A stretch of 64,000 nucleotides of DNA from Cyprinodon diabolis (taxonomy: Eukaryota; Chordata; Actinopteri; Cyprinodontiformes; Cyprinodontidae), in contig CM060072.1 in the NCBI GenBank assembly GCA_030533445.1, positions 21,579,767 through 21,643,766 on the forward strand, in the 5' to 3' direction. The notes under the pieces are model-generated. The model was not told the DNA's origin. It saw only the letters and a list, made by a program, of their open reading frames with translations, and searched no databases. Positions 34,197 through 45,821 of this stretch are shown in pieces; the stretch's first letter is position 1, and each line of letters starts with the position of its first letter. A program made the translations under genes and the position numbers.

Positions 34197-35120
34197 GGTT
34201 TTTAGTTTTGTGACCAATGTCCAGAATAGCACAGAGGATTGGTGAGTTTTAACATTTTATTTACAAAATCTGGAAGCGGAGGACTGCAGGAACTCATTTG
34301 AACTGGTTGGTCTGAGGGGGATCAGGAAGGAGGTGGTTGATGACAACTGATGACAGATTGATTTGAGAGATGGTAAATGGTAAATGGCATGTACTTATAT
34401 AGCGCCTTTATTCAAGTCAGGAGACTTGACCAAGGCGCTTTACACTATATTCATTCACCCATTCACACACACACTCACACACTGATAGTGGCAAGCCAGA
34501 TTGTAGCCACAGCTGCCCTGGGGCTCACTGACAGAAGCGAGGCGGCCGTACACTGGCGCCACCGGGCCCTCTGACCACCATCAGTAGACAATGCAGGTGA
34601 AGTGTCTTGCCCAAGGACACAACAACACTGAAAGTCGGAGTCGGGGCTTGAACCGTCAACCCTTCGATTTCAGGGCAAACTACTACATCCAACGCCACTG
34701 TCGCCCTTGATGAAGGGAAAGTAGCAGGGATCTTTAGAGGTTTAATTCAACTGGCTTTACAGACTGTACCTTAGATGTCCAGGAGAATGTGAGTAAGATC
34801 CGAGTTCATAGGCACTTGCAAGACATTCATGTTGGAGAGCGGGCAGGCAGGGGATGAAGACAGAACTGCTGCACACAGTGGGACCTTTTGAGTAAAAATT
34901 GGAGACAAACTGAGGTTCACTGGTTGTCATCAGGGTTCATCATCCGGTGAAGAGAGATGATCCTTAGCCTGCCCATATATAAGCTAGTCATCTTGGTTGA
35001 GAAATGTCCTCAGGTGTGTAGCAACACGGGTTAGCCCAGCCACCAGCAAAGATCCTCTCTGTGACAGGAAACTCACTTACACCAGAAAAACAGCAAAACC
35101 CCAGAGACCCTAGCTCAACA
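34197..35120 (-). mobile_element. Solo LTR of a Ty3/gypsy-like element, interrupted by a SINE
   Basis: Read on the minus strand, the segment begins TGTTGAGCTAGGG at 35120 and ends near CATGAGACA at 34197, with TG...CA edges. Without the SINE it is about 590 bp. It matches 39258-39600 (+) over long blocks, including CTGCCTGCCCGCTCTC, ATCAGTTGTCATCAACCA and CTGCAGTCCTCCGC. That second copy lies just after an integrase relic, which identifies the repeat as an LTR. An AATAAA signal near the end on the minus strand fits an R/U5 region. No 5-bp duplication could be confirmed. Confidence 0.6.
34371..34706 (-). mobile_element. tRNA-derived SINE (V-SINE-like), copy in the LTR
   Basis: On the minus strand it starts GGGCGACAGTGGCG, contains a Pol III box B (GGTTCAAGCCC, complement of 34644-34654) and the central block GGGCAGCTGTGGCTACAATC that I recall from the V-SINE superfamily. 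It ends in an L2-like tail (GTAAAGCGCC, TATATAAGTACATG, then a TTTACCATTTACC tail). The match to 51539-51846 (+) is close over the whole length. It sits within the LTR: the sequence on both sides continues the LTR aligned to 39258-39600, so the SINE is younger than the LTR. Confidence 0.75.
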
Positions 35121-37284
35121 GTGTGTGTCTGAGTTTGTGTGTGTAAATGTATTTTGCTCTCCTAACTTGTCTCTTATTCAATACTTTAAAATCTCTAGAG
35201 TAACTTTGGTCTTCTCATGAAGCAGTTATGAATTCTGAAGACTAAGTTGAGTGAACCTGCGACCCTGAAATGCCCCACGGAAAAGAATGGAATCATGCCA
35301 CTATGTTGTTCCAATCTCTGCAAATCTCTGCCTCCTTCTGCTTTTTGTATTTTACTCCCATGACTGACCATAATTCTCAGAAAGTCTGGATAAAAAAATA
35401 ACTCTAAGATGAGCTATATTGAGTACTTGGAGAAAATAATACAGGCATCTCTTCTGAAAACAAGACTGAGGTAAAACATGTAGAGAAAAAAAAAACCTAT
35501 AGGGTTGCATTTGCTTTCTCTATTTGAGAAAAAATTAATTCATATTGATTATGTGAATGAAGAATACTTGCAATTTACCAAGTGAAGTCAAAGCAGGCTA
35601 CTTTGTTGAACCCATTTCAGCAACATTACATGATGAAAGAAAATAGTTTAAAAGTACATTGCTGTATCATAACAAAGAAAAGGAAAGAAAAGTTGTACTA
35701 CAGACTTAAATGAGTCATGTTTCAGTTAATGGTTCAACAGTCAAAGCAACTCTAAACAACAGTTTTTTTACAATGATTTAAAAGTTACTCTGTTTCATTA
35801 TGTTTGGTCTTGTGTTCCATATTAATGGAGCACAGTCATTTCTAAACCATATAAGGTACTTTATCAATAGAATCTATTCTAGGGCTACAAGTAATGATTA
35901 TTTAGCTAAAATATGAATCTGTTGAAATCTAGACGTCTCTTTCTAGATCTACTGTTCTTAATAGTTCATCCTCAGCTGCAGTCACCTTCAGACCATCTTG
36001 TTTTTTGTTATGGACTTTTGATGTGGTCTCCTGTACACGGCACAAGGCTCTGGTGTCTGATTCAGAAAAAAATGCTGATAGTGAATAGTTGTGCTTCAAA
36101 TTTCTTAAATCAAAGCTAATCTACCTTTAAAATATGTCTGTGTTAAAAAAAAATGCTAATAAAGTTAACTTGAAAATTTTCACATGCATCAACAGTTCAC
36201 ATCCATTGTTGAGCATCAACACTCTGCTAAATATCTCATGGCCAAAGAAAACTTTTGCTCTAAGTATACTGTAAAACAGTTTAGAATGCAGAATTTTGTT
36301 CAGTAAATGACTAAAAAGTACTTTCTTGTGAAGCAACATCAAGGCTCCTCTGTATAACAATCCCCATCTGTGATCATTGCTACTGTCTATCAGAAACCAT
36401 GCTATTGACAATGCTAAGTACTTTTGTGTTTTCCTTGCTGCAAAATAGTTTAAAATCATTCAGAAATGAATAACCTGCTATGAGGTTTATGGCCTGGTGG
36501 GTGATTCTTGACAGCCTTTGGGAGAAACCAAAAACTTTCTACAATTTGCTTTTATAGACAGTATTTGAAGATTTTCTTTGTACTCTTTATTCCTGCTGAA
36601 AAATAAAACGAATATACCTTGCTGTGTTTATACTATGTATTTTATTTTTTTTATCCATGTGCAGTTTGGTATTGCATGTGTTTATTTACTTACCGGTAAG
36701 GTCCTTTTTTTGTCCGTGTCATTTGGCTGGTTAGTGTGCCTTTTAAAAGGAGCAGAGAGAATCCAATGAAAGCTTCATGTCAGCTTTAAAAGGAAGTGCA
36801 TTAGGGTTTTTTTTTTGCCCCATCAGTCCTCTCCTTGTCTCCTTGCAACCCTCTGCAACTCCTCTGAAACTTATCTCAAAAACAAGCAACCTCAACTCAG
36901 TCCACTACTATTTTATGAGTAGAATTTATTCACAAATAATTAACAGCATTAAGTACCAATTTTTCTCTACATAACAATGTCAAAATTAACAAATAGAAAA
37001 AGCAGAAATATACTGCATGTTACTAATAGAGAATATTAAAACCATTTAACAGACATTTATACAGGTATTTACACGCATTGTATATGATTAAAAATATTGT
37101 CTGACATCACATGATTAAACCAAGATCACTTTCAATAAGTTCAATTATCTCAGATCATTATGTTGTGGCTTTGTTAGATTTCTGATCAGATTTATAACGT
37201 TTCAGTTACTTGAAGAGAAACCTATGGATTCATTTTCAGACATACAGTATCTCAGACATACAGTATGACTTCCTTGTAACATCA
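35121..37284. other. Unannotated AT-rich sequence
   Basis: No gene recognised. The 110-residue frame at 36127-36459 (-) has no domain. A 16-bp word TCAGACATACAGTATC is tandemly duplicated at 37236-37267. Confidence 0.4.
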
Positions 37285-38160
37285 TGGACAATGTGAAAAA
37301 CAATGTAGGCAAGATAATAGGAAGATCACTTTGGAACTTAACAAGCCTGACCATTCAATAGCTACATTACTTAGACATCTAAAAGTGCCATGTTTAACTT
37401 TTCAGAAAAATCTAAGAAAACTATAAATGTCTCAGGAATTTTCAGCCATTATATTGTTAAGGAAGAAAATAGTTTTTTTATTTCTGAGATGAACTTGTTT
37501 TCTGCAAAATGTACAAATCAATCCCAGAGTAAAAGGAAATCACCTTCAGAAAAGGCTTTCTGAAAATGGCAAGACATTCGTAATAACTCAACAAATGCCA
37601 TTCGAACATGGGCTGAAAGCCCACACAGTAGACAATTCTAAAAGCCAAAAAAGCAAACCATAGTTTGCTAATAGGGACAAAGAGATTGAATTCCCTTATG
37701 TGTCCTGGGGTTTATTACAATGGAAATTCAACAGTTTGAACATAGTGACGATTGTTGTTTTGCGGGGAAAAGGGAGATGCTTGTAGTGCTCTATACACCA
37801 TCAAACTAAGTTTGAAGGTGGCAGCAAGGAGGTTATGTATAGATTTTACTGCAGGATTTTTGGGTGGACATGATGGCATCATAAATTATATTTTGTAGAA
37901 ATACTGAAGGAAAAACAAGACATCGACCTTTAAGTTAAAACGTGAATGAAAAGGAGTTCCAAATGAATGTTTACCTCAGGCATGGTATGAAATTAGTTCA
38001 ACATTAGTTTATAAGCAGCACAGTTCATGTGCTGCAAACCTGTCCCTTTGATCACAATTATGGGTCAGAGGTGAAAAGATGGGTGACACAAAAATTACCT
38101 ACAAGCCCAGCTGGCATGAGTTGGTGTCTGGTGTATCTATGTCCATGAAGTTCTCCAACG
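37285..38160 (+). pseudogene. Tc1/mariner (Sleeping Beauty/Tdr1-type) transposase relic
   Basis: Blocks of old Tc1-like transposase appear in order on the plus strand: an ATG-led start near 37285; an ACAAGCCTGACCATTCAATA helix-turn-helix-equivalent at about 37342-37440; ACAAATCAATCCCAGAG at about 37512; AAAGCCAAAAAAGCAAACCA and the ATAGGGACAAAGA region (first catalytic DDE area) at about 37640-37690; AAAAGGGAGATGCTTGTAG and GGTGGCAGCAAGGAGG (37768-37833); TTTACTGCAGGATTTTTGGG and GGCATCATAAA (37846-37885); and TTCCAAATGAATG, equivalent to the FQMDND region, near 37957. Many stops and indels make it non-functional and old. Similarity fades after about 38000, and the right limit and terminal repeats are not resolved. 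Confidence 0.68.
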
Positions 38161-38209
38161 TCTTCTGGAGAACAACTCTGTCATTCAGTTCTGAAAGCTA
38201 AGCAGTTGA

Positions 38210-38432
38210 TAATAATAACTGAACTTTATTGATCTCATATTGGAGAAATTTACCATAGCATTTAATCCATCCCCTTGGGGAGGGGTGGGCTGCCATCGTG
38301 GGTGCTCAGGGAGCAGTGTGGGGTTAATAGTCTTGCTCAGAGACCCAGAAAAGCAGTCCGTGGGAGTGGGGCTCAAACTCAGAACTTCAGGATTCCAAGC
38401 TCTATGTCCAAACCACTAGGCCGCCACTCCCC
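38210..38432 (-). repeat. Antisense LINE/SINE 3' tail
   Basis: The left edge AACTTTATTGATCTCATATT is the complement of a GATCAATAAAGT-type LINE tail. Farther right, GTCTTGCTCAGAGACCCAGA, GGCTCAAACTCAGAACTTC and AACCACTAGGCCGCCACT read like the tRNA-like or 5' portion common in fish retroelement tails. Minus orientation; close in position to the Tc1 relic, but independent of it. Confidence 0.5.
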
Positions 38433-38585
38433 GATTCAAGAGCTGACACTAGAAGTTCCAAGCGAAACCTGACACTGGAACTCTGAACCGGGTTTATCTT
38501 CCTGGAATCAACTGAACTCTCACACTCATTGGAATTTCTGGTGGCCTTCAACATATAAAGGTTTTAAAAGTTATTTTCTAGTCCA

Positions 38586-39240
38586 GTGTGTGCCAGGCAC
38601 AGAGATAATCATCATCCCCCCAGTGATCTTTTTCAACAATTTTTCTCCTGGGTCTGGAAGGAGTTTTGTACTTCTTTGGGGGCCAAGACTAATCTCAGTT
38701 CAGGTTTTCATCCCCAAACTAATGGTCAATCCGAACGCAAGAACCAGGAGCATGAGGCATCCCTCTGCCATTTCTGTTCTTCACACCCATCATCCTGGAG
38801 TACTCAGTTCTTTTGGATCAAATATGCACATAATTGTCAAACTTCCTCTGCTACTAGTCTGTCTCTATTTGAATCCTCTCTGGGATACAAACCTTGTCTA
38901 TTTACATTCAGTTACCTCTGTCAAAGAACCGCATTCAGTACTGCAGACTTACCTAGAACCTGGCGGTTTCTGCCTTAAACCGGTCAGTGGAAACAAAATG
39001 TCATCTGGTCATTCAGAGAAGGATTGCTGATCCCCAATACTCACCTGGACAAAAGGTTTATGACAAAAAGCTATCAATTTGTGACATTAATCTAAAGGCC
39101 TTTAATCACAAACTTTCCTAGATTAATCAGTCCATTTCATATACAAGCAATGCTCAGTAGCTCTGCATTTGCCTCAAGCTACTGGATCATTCAAAGATTT
39201 ATCCTGTTTCTCACATCTCTCTGATTATTCGTTATTCTGT
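38586..39240 (+). pseudogene. Ty3/gypsy retrotransposon integrase relic
   Basis: The frame starting at 38586 shows the end of a retroviral-type integrase core: VWKEFCTSLG, then LSSGFHPQTNGQSERKNQE (the HPQTNGQ-[ST]-ER motif at 38706-38738 includes the catalytic glutamate of the D,D-35-E triad), then SWS and KYAHNCQTSSATSLSLFESS, a hallmark of fish gypsy elements. Beyond about 39000 only frame-shifted traces of the C-terminal region remain (the PGQKV-like segment near 39050). The upstream aspartates lie in degenerate sequence, and the RT and RNase H are absent. The LTR copy at 39258-39600 follows in the expected position. This is a dead element remnant, with no capacity to move. Confidence 0.75.
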
Positions 39241-39257
39241 CTAGTCCTGCATTAAAC

Positions 39258-39600
39258 GTATTACCTGTGCACAGCAGTTTTTAGTCTTTATCACCTGCCT
39301 GCCCGCTCTCTTGCATGACATCTCTTGCAACCAACGTGCTCGGATCTCACTCACATTCACCTGGACCTCTGGGGTTCAGTCTGCAGAGCCCGCTAAATTA
39401 AACCTTCATCTCTCAAGAAAGTAAATCCATCAGTCATCAGTTGTCATCAACCAACTCATTCCTGATCAGTCTACTTTCTCCCACCAGAAAGTTCAACTGA
39501 CTTCCTGCAGTTCTCCGCATCCAGGTTCTTGTTGCTTTTTTTTTTTATTACACTTTACATTTGCATGTTGGTCAAAAGAAACAACAAACCAACATGAAAG
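39258..39600 (+). mobile_element. Partial 3' LTR following the integrase relic
   Basis: Similar to the reverse complement of the LTR at 34197-35120 over CTGTGCACAGCAG, CTGCCTGCCCGCTCTC, ATCCATCAGTCATCAGTTGT and CTGCAGTTCTCCGC. It lacks the first ~200 bp of that LTR or has diverged beyond recognition there. It is in the same orientation as the integrase relic and directly downstream of it, as a 3' LTR should be. Confidence 0.6.
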
Positions 39601-42600
39601 ATTCTGTCTGAATAATTGGACCAATATTAAAATGAACGGTTGTAAGAAGCATGGGGAGGCTTGTGAAACATGACCCAGTTCATACGGTTTTTAAAATGTG
39701 AATATACCAAATCACTATTTAGGCATTTTACAAATAAAATCAGTTTTGGTCATCCTACCTGACCTAAAATAGGAAAGATTTAATCTGGTATAACGTCAAA
39801 CCCTGAAAGAAAGGATGTTTTTATGCAGCGTATCTAAATATGGGATAAGGTCACAACTTTATGGAATAAGCTGTTCAGATTCATGTTTTTTTTTTTTACT
39901 TGAACCTTTCACTGCATGACTTTTAGGAGAAATAATTAATTACATCTTTGAAAATCCTTAAAAAAAGATTTCACTGGCCTTTTTGTAGTAATAACCAAGC
40001 CTTTTTTATATTTGCCAGATTGTTTATTTTTTTTTGCACTCTCCATATAATTCTCTGGGCTTTTGTTGCATTTTGTGCAGTTGGGGAGAGCAAAAATCAA
40101 AGCAATTGTACAGGAAAGCTGGAGATCAGATGAATACAGCAGAAGAACAGCAAGACATCTTATGTCATTATGACTTTTGCATTCCTACCTTGACGACAAA
40201 ATTATCCAAATGCTGGGTAGGTTTAATGGAGGCAATGCCATAAGAAGTGTGTGGCTTTTTTCTGTTGTTTTTTTACTTTGTCTAGCACTTTTTCCTTTTT
40301 TTTCTTTTTGCTTAGCTGATTGGAGGTATTAGTATTTTTGAAGGATATCTTTAGAACCACAAGGTACCATAACCAAGATAAAATCTCCATAATTTTTTTA
40401 GAGGTCATATCTATTTTAGTTGAGTAACAGCTTTTTTAATGTATGTGAAAAAGGATATTTGTTATATTCTTCCAAGAATTACGTGTCCTTTCTTTCTTTT
40501 TGTGGGTGTACTAACCTGTGAAGGGTTTTATTTTTTGCATTGCACTAGCAGACAAGGTATACCAGGATCATCCTAAGATATCCATGTGGCTTTCAATTTC
40601 CACAGTTGTGGCAGCTATTAGAAGCATGATGATAAGTTCCCAGTGTAATATCTTGTTTTTTTGTTGTTTCCTGCAGTGGTGTAGGACATATGGCAAAGGT
40701 CAACTCTACACAGAATGAGAAGTAGCCAGGTGTCATCCGTGATCCATGTTCTCTGCTGGTCTGCTGTCCATTTGAGCCTTTCTGTTTTGATAAAAGCACA
40801 GTCAGCGGAGCAGCAGCTCTTCCAAAGCTTTTTTTGATTTCAGGTTTCCCTACCACCAAAACCTGACTGCTGCTGTCAACCTGCTGGTACAGGATCCGTA
40901 TTACTCATACTTTAATCTTCTTGTCTAAGAGAAGGCCATTGGTGTGCCATGTCTCTCTGATATAAAGCAAAAATAGACGACACTGTGTCAGCTTGCAATG
41001 CTTTTCTTGTTTATTATTATCAGTATGTCATACATATTGACATTCATTAAAAAATTTAATCCAATTATAAAAATTTTCAATTAATTTATGAGGTAAAACA
41101 CTTAAAACCAATAACTTGTTTTTAAGTGCAGACATGCATTAACACTTAAAAGAAGACTTCTGAGTTGATATTTGACCAGAGATAATCATTAAAAGCCTCC
41201 ACAAAGTGGGCAAGCCATACAATGTCATTGCTAAATAATCTGGGAGTTAACATTATTTAAACAAAACAAATTACTGGAATGTAAAGAAGGAAGGAAGGGT
41301 AGAAGAAAAACATGGTAGAACAAGGTGCTTGAGAAACTGGGACCTCGCTAGTGTAAGAAGAATATCTAAAAAAATCTATGATGTATCACAACGATGGACC
41401 AGAAGTATTGCTCTCCTTCTGCTAAGCCACCCATAAACCACATAAAATGCTTTTAGGATCTTATTGAGGGCCTAAAGAATGAAAGAATATGGGCACATAA
41501 TCCAAGATTTTTTTCAGTCCTGGAAGGTCTCCACTGTCAGCAATAATTTATGGAGAAATCTCATTGTATTCCAGCAGATGTCAGACCTAAATCACAACTT
41601 TATCTGATTAATGAGGAAACTTCCTGACTTCAATACCATAGAGAAACCATACCATACTGGCACACACTGGTGAAGGTCCAGAAAATTTTGCTTACTTTGA
41701 CTTGGATTGTTCTTTTTTTTGCTGTTTTTTTATGAAAAAGTCCATTTTACTGAAATTTATAATAACATTGTCAATATTTGTATCAAAACTCCTCAGTGCT
41801 GTGCAAAGTTGACTTGCAGTTTATTTTCTTAAGCAGCAGTTTACTAAATTACTTTTTTTTCTCAAGGTTTTTCGCTTTGTTTTCATCCTGACTGGTTGTC
41901 GAACACAACAGAGAATGAGCACAAATGAAAGAACAAACTAACAAAGAAAATACAGCAGAGAGAACACAAATGCAGTTTGATTTCTAGAAGAAATTTATAC
42001 ACCAAAGGTCTCGGTTGATACATCTTTACGCTCAGCTACCCCATTACCTTGACTGATATCCTCCTAATCATGTTCTAGTTTCCTCTGTGATCATGGTAAA
42101 TAAAAGTTGCTCACTCTCTCTTTGTGAGGTTTATAGTTACCCCTTAGATTTACCCTTTTATTTCCCACACTACAACCATTACATATTGATTGGGGAGCTA
42201 TTAAAAAAAGTCTAATAGCACAGTCTTAAGAATGAACAAAGGAAACCCTTAAATCCATTTTTATAATTTGTTTTTATCATGTTACTTGGGGCTATTTTCC
42301 CTTCAGAGGGACTAAAGACTTTTTTTTTCAAGTTTATAAAAAAAAGGAATCCAAACTTCCTTCTTCTCTTTTCCTCCCACACCCACTATGATCATCAGTT
42401 CGCTTGTCCTACATCATAGTCTCCCAATTACTCCAAGCCAGTGTGGTTCAGTACAGAACAAAGGCTAATTTGAGGCATGTCACTAGCTAATTTGTGACAT
42501 GTGGCTAGCTCTTTGAAATATCACACGTAGACAGTTGAAACAGCTCCCTGCTTTAATCTCATTAGAAGCCTAGTTGCACTTTGGAGCTCGATTCACTATT

Positions 42601-42793
42601 TATCTGCTCTGTTAAAGAGGGCATTTATGAGGAGATCACGCAAAGCAACAAATTGCCATCTCATTTTGCGTGCTACTAAGCCTTCAATATTGCTTATCTC
42701 TCACAAAGAAAAAAACATTTTTTGAGGGTTATTCGCAAGACAAACATGTTGCCACTATTTAAAATGATTTCATCATAATGGTTTAGAAGATTA
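39601..42793. other. Unannotated AT-rich sequence
   Basis: No gene recognised. The 42430-42700 stretch is complex and contains CATGTCAC / GTGACATG arms around TAGCTAATTT near 42476-42501; it could be a conserved non-coding element. The 41330-41700 stretch is not AT-only and may be an unidentified old transposon. Confidence 0.38.
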
Positions 42794-42816
42794 TTTTTTT
42801 TTTTTTTTTTTTTTTT
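42794..42816. repeat. Poly-T tract, 23 bp
   Basis: An uninterrupted run of T just before the hAT element at 42860. Confidence 0.97.
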
Positions 42817-42851
42817 ATGAGTATACATAGACTACTGTTTAAGTGACATCA

Positions 42852-43758
42852 AGTCAAGATAGGGTGGCCAGATGTCCGGCTTTAGGGCGGACAGTCCGGA
42901 TTTTCATTGCACTGTCCGGCGTCCGGCGCCGCATCCAGCCGGACGTGTATTTGCCCTCCTTTACACCCAGATTCCACATACTCTGTCAGTGCTCCGCTCC
43001 GCTCAAGTACGTCGTGCGAAGTACTTGTCTGTCATGTAAATCAATGAGAGCTGTTCCACATCCTCCGCTACTCCTCCGCACGTCTCTGTCCATGTACGTC
43101 TTCTCCGTCTTTCACCGTCAAAATACGGAACTGAGCTCTTTTTGTCTCCGCTCCCGTCAGTCCAGATCAAGACCCCCAATTGCAATCGCACCAAACAGGA
43201 TAAAGAATGTAGTGAAGACCCGGTTTGTCAAATTAAATTATAGTAAAAACAGGTCGGTTACTTGAAATTAGAGCATAGTTCGTATATATTCCCAAAATTA
43301 AGAGCAATTAATTAAATAACTGGATGCAGACTATTGGTGCTTCAACAGACCAAAAAATTCTTATTGCAGGAATGGATGAAGAGATGATGAGTTTGGAAGC
43401 GGAGAAAAAACATAGTTCATACAAACTATGGATGATCCTGTTTATTCCTGTTACAAAAATCCACAGCAGAAAGAGAAAATATTTGGGCAGAAACTGAACA
43501 TCTGCTGGATGATGATGGGGATTTTTTTTAATATGTCATATTAAATTAAACGTTCACAGGGTTTATACCGGAATGAGGAACTCTAATTTAATGCTCTTTT
43601 AATGCTATTAGAAATAATTTTAATTTCATCAACAAGTATCATGTACACAAGTTATTAGTATACATGAAATAAGGAGCTGTAAGCACAGTTCCATGACTCA
43701 AGTTTGTGTATATATATCTATATATATACTATATATATATATATAGATATATATAGAT

Positions 43759-43838
<80 letters not shown>

Positions 43839-44264
43839 ATAGATAACATGGTGAAATCATCTTTACTCTCGACAGGCTGCAGCCATGTCACGAATTCCTC
43901 TTTTCCAGCCACTTTTTGACATTTGTATTGTCCTATTCTCTAGCTCTCTCTCCGCCTCAAGCTTCTTTTCCAAACAACTGCTTTATGATCAATTGCAGCA
44001 GTTCTGCTCAAATTAATCGTGTCAAAAAATAGTCACTTTTTAAACACCACAATGTATTAAATAAATACAAATGCTGGGAACCAATTCTTTTTTTACATCT
44101 CTTTAATATTTTGTTCTATTCAACTACACAAGCATCATCTTTAAACTACTAAGAATTGTACTATAAATGTGACTTTACCCGATTCTTATGTACACCTTAG
44201 TAATTGATATGCCGCACAATGTCCTCCTTTTTGGTGCTATAGAAATGGCCACCCTAAGTCAAGA
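42852..44264. mobile_element. Non-autonomous hAT element with perfect 8-bp TSD
   Basis: The element proper is 42860-44256 (1397 bp). It starts TAGGGTGGCCA and ends TGGCCACCCTA, an exact 11-bp inverted repeat. Perfect duplication AGTCAAGA flanks it at 42852-42859 and 44257-44264. GTCCGGC-rich subterminal repeats follow the left end. There is no transposase frame; a long TA/GATA microsatellite lies inside. The frame at 42843-43265 is not supported as a gene. Confidence 0.93.
43708..43845. repeat. TA then GATA microsatellite
   Basis: Imperfect TA repeats (about 43708-43761) run into about 21 GATA units (43762-43845). The repeated YLSI peptide on the minus strand is an artefact. Confidence 0.97.
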
Positions 44265-45821
44265 CCAAAACTGGAAAAGCAAATGGAGTGATCAGAAATC
44301 CCATGTATTTTTAATGTTGCAGTGAAGAGTAAAGTTTTGCTACCTACAGTGTGGTATTTACAAGTTCAGAGCATAGTTTAAAAAGTATTTATTTAAACCA
44401 GATGCTGGATTTCGAGATTGGTGTTGCATGTGGTCCAGAGTTTGTAAGATGAATAAGCATTTACTTCAAAAGGGCTTATTGTTAACATGTTATGAACTTT
44501 AGAAATAATTGCAAAGCTAAACACCTGAACCTGCTAGGTTGCAGTTGTCTGTTTAGAGCGTTGGTGGCTCATAAATGACATTCAGCCAGACGAGACAGGT
44601 TTTGTTCTTCCCTCTCATTCAGCTCAATAAGGTCTGTAATTAGCTTGCAGAATCTGTCTGGGAAGAGGTCTTTATGCCCAAAGGTGACCATGAATTATTT
44701 TTTCCTTTAGTTCCGAACACTAAATTATGTCTTGCTTGTTAATGAGACAACTTTGTATATAGGGCTTCTATAGAAGTACGAAATTATGGTTTTTCTTTCT
44801 TCTTATATGGCAGTAGAGCTTACCTCCGAAGTACAGAAAACAATAATAAAACTTAAACATCAGAATCAAAAAGCAGCTTTATTTCCATTTAGCTTGTTAT
44901 ATGCACTGCATGAATATGTTTAGAAACTCTTATACAGTCATAACAATTTTAAATTTAATATCATTCACATGTGCTGAGATACAGCTGGCACAATAGATTG
45001 TTAAAATATAATGATTTACAATTTTTTCTTATATTTACAGTTATTGTAAAAGAAAAAGAAAATAAAATAGTTAGCTCTTCATACTATGGAAAGATCTTCT
45101 TGATACAAGGGAAAACTCATATTTCTAAGAAAATTGCCACTTAATTAAGTCAGCTTATAAGATCACTGAACTTTTGATTAATTTTGTAATCTATATCTTG
45201 CATCCCTAATAATCATACAGCTCGTTCTCATGCTTTGCTATGCAGATGCACAGCTACGTTGACATTGGATTTACTTCGAATGGCAAGGCTTAAAGTTTTT
45301 CAAACAAAAAGGGCAGTCTTACTCTTTTAGATAACTTCATATTTACCCAGAGGTAGACTGCAAACTTCACCCTTCATCGCAGTAGACATGTAATAATAAT
45401 ATGGTGTATAATATCCTTAGACCCAACAGAACTTGGTATTTTATCAAATGTGATTCATAATTTTACATTTAGACCCATGTCAAAACCACTTTTATACAGA
45501 CCAGCATATGTAGCATCATAAAATATACAGTCTTACAGCAGCTCAAAAAAGAAACACTACAGGGTGTATTTATTGGATATTTTTTTCTCTTTTTTTCCCA
45601 TGTTTGTATCTATTGTATCACACCTTAATAAATGAAATATTGAATAGGGATATATTAGTTAAGTATGGCAACATATATCATTGCCATCATGTTTTCATCT
45701 CCTGAAACAGCTTCTCTTTTTATCATTGATAAAGACTTTTGTATTTCTCCTTTAATCAGTTAAAATGGCAGATAGGCTATGTATCTAAGCCAAAATGTAA
45801 AACCTTTTTATTGTTTAGAAT
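44265..45821. other. Unannotated sequence with a CNE-like block
   Basis: No gene recognised. The stretch 44530-44760 is complex, with CATAAATGACATTCAGCC and GGTCTGTAATTAGCTTGC, and is a candidate conserved non-coding element. The rest is AT-rich. Confidence 0.35.

Noticed and set aside
41330..41720. Possible transposase relic
   Set aside because: The sequence is more complex than its flanks, but I could not match ordered blocks to any family.
42843..43265. Open frame of 140 residues starting just before the hAT element
   Set aside because: It begins outside the element, runs through the terminal inverted repeat and subterminal repeats, and shows no domain.
43718..43912. YLSI-repeat open frame
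   Set aside because: Translation of a GATA microsatellite.
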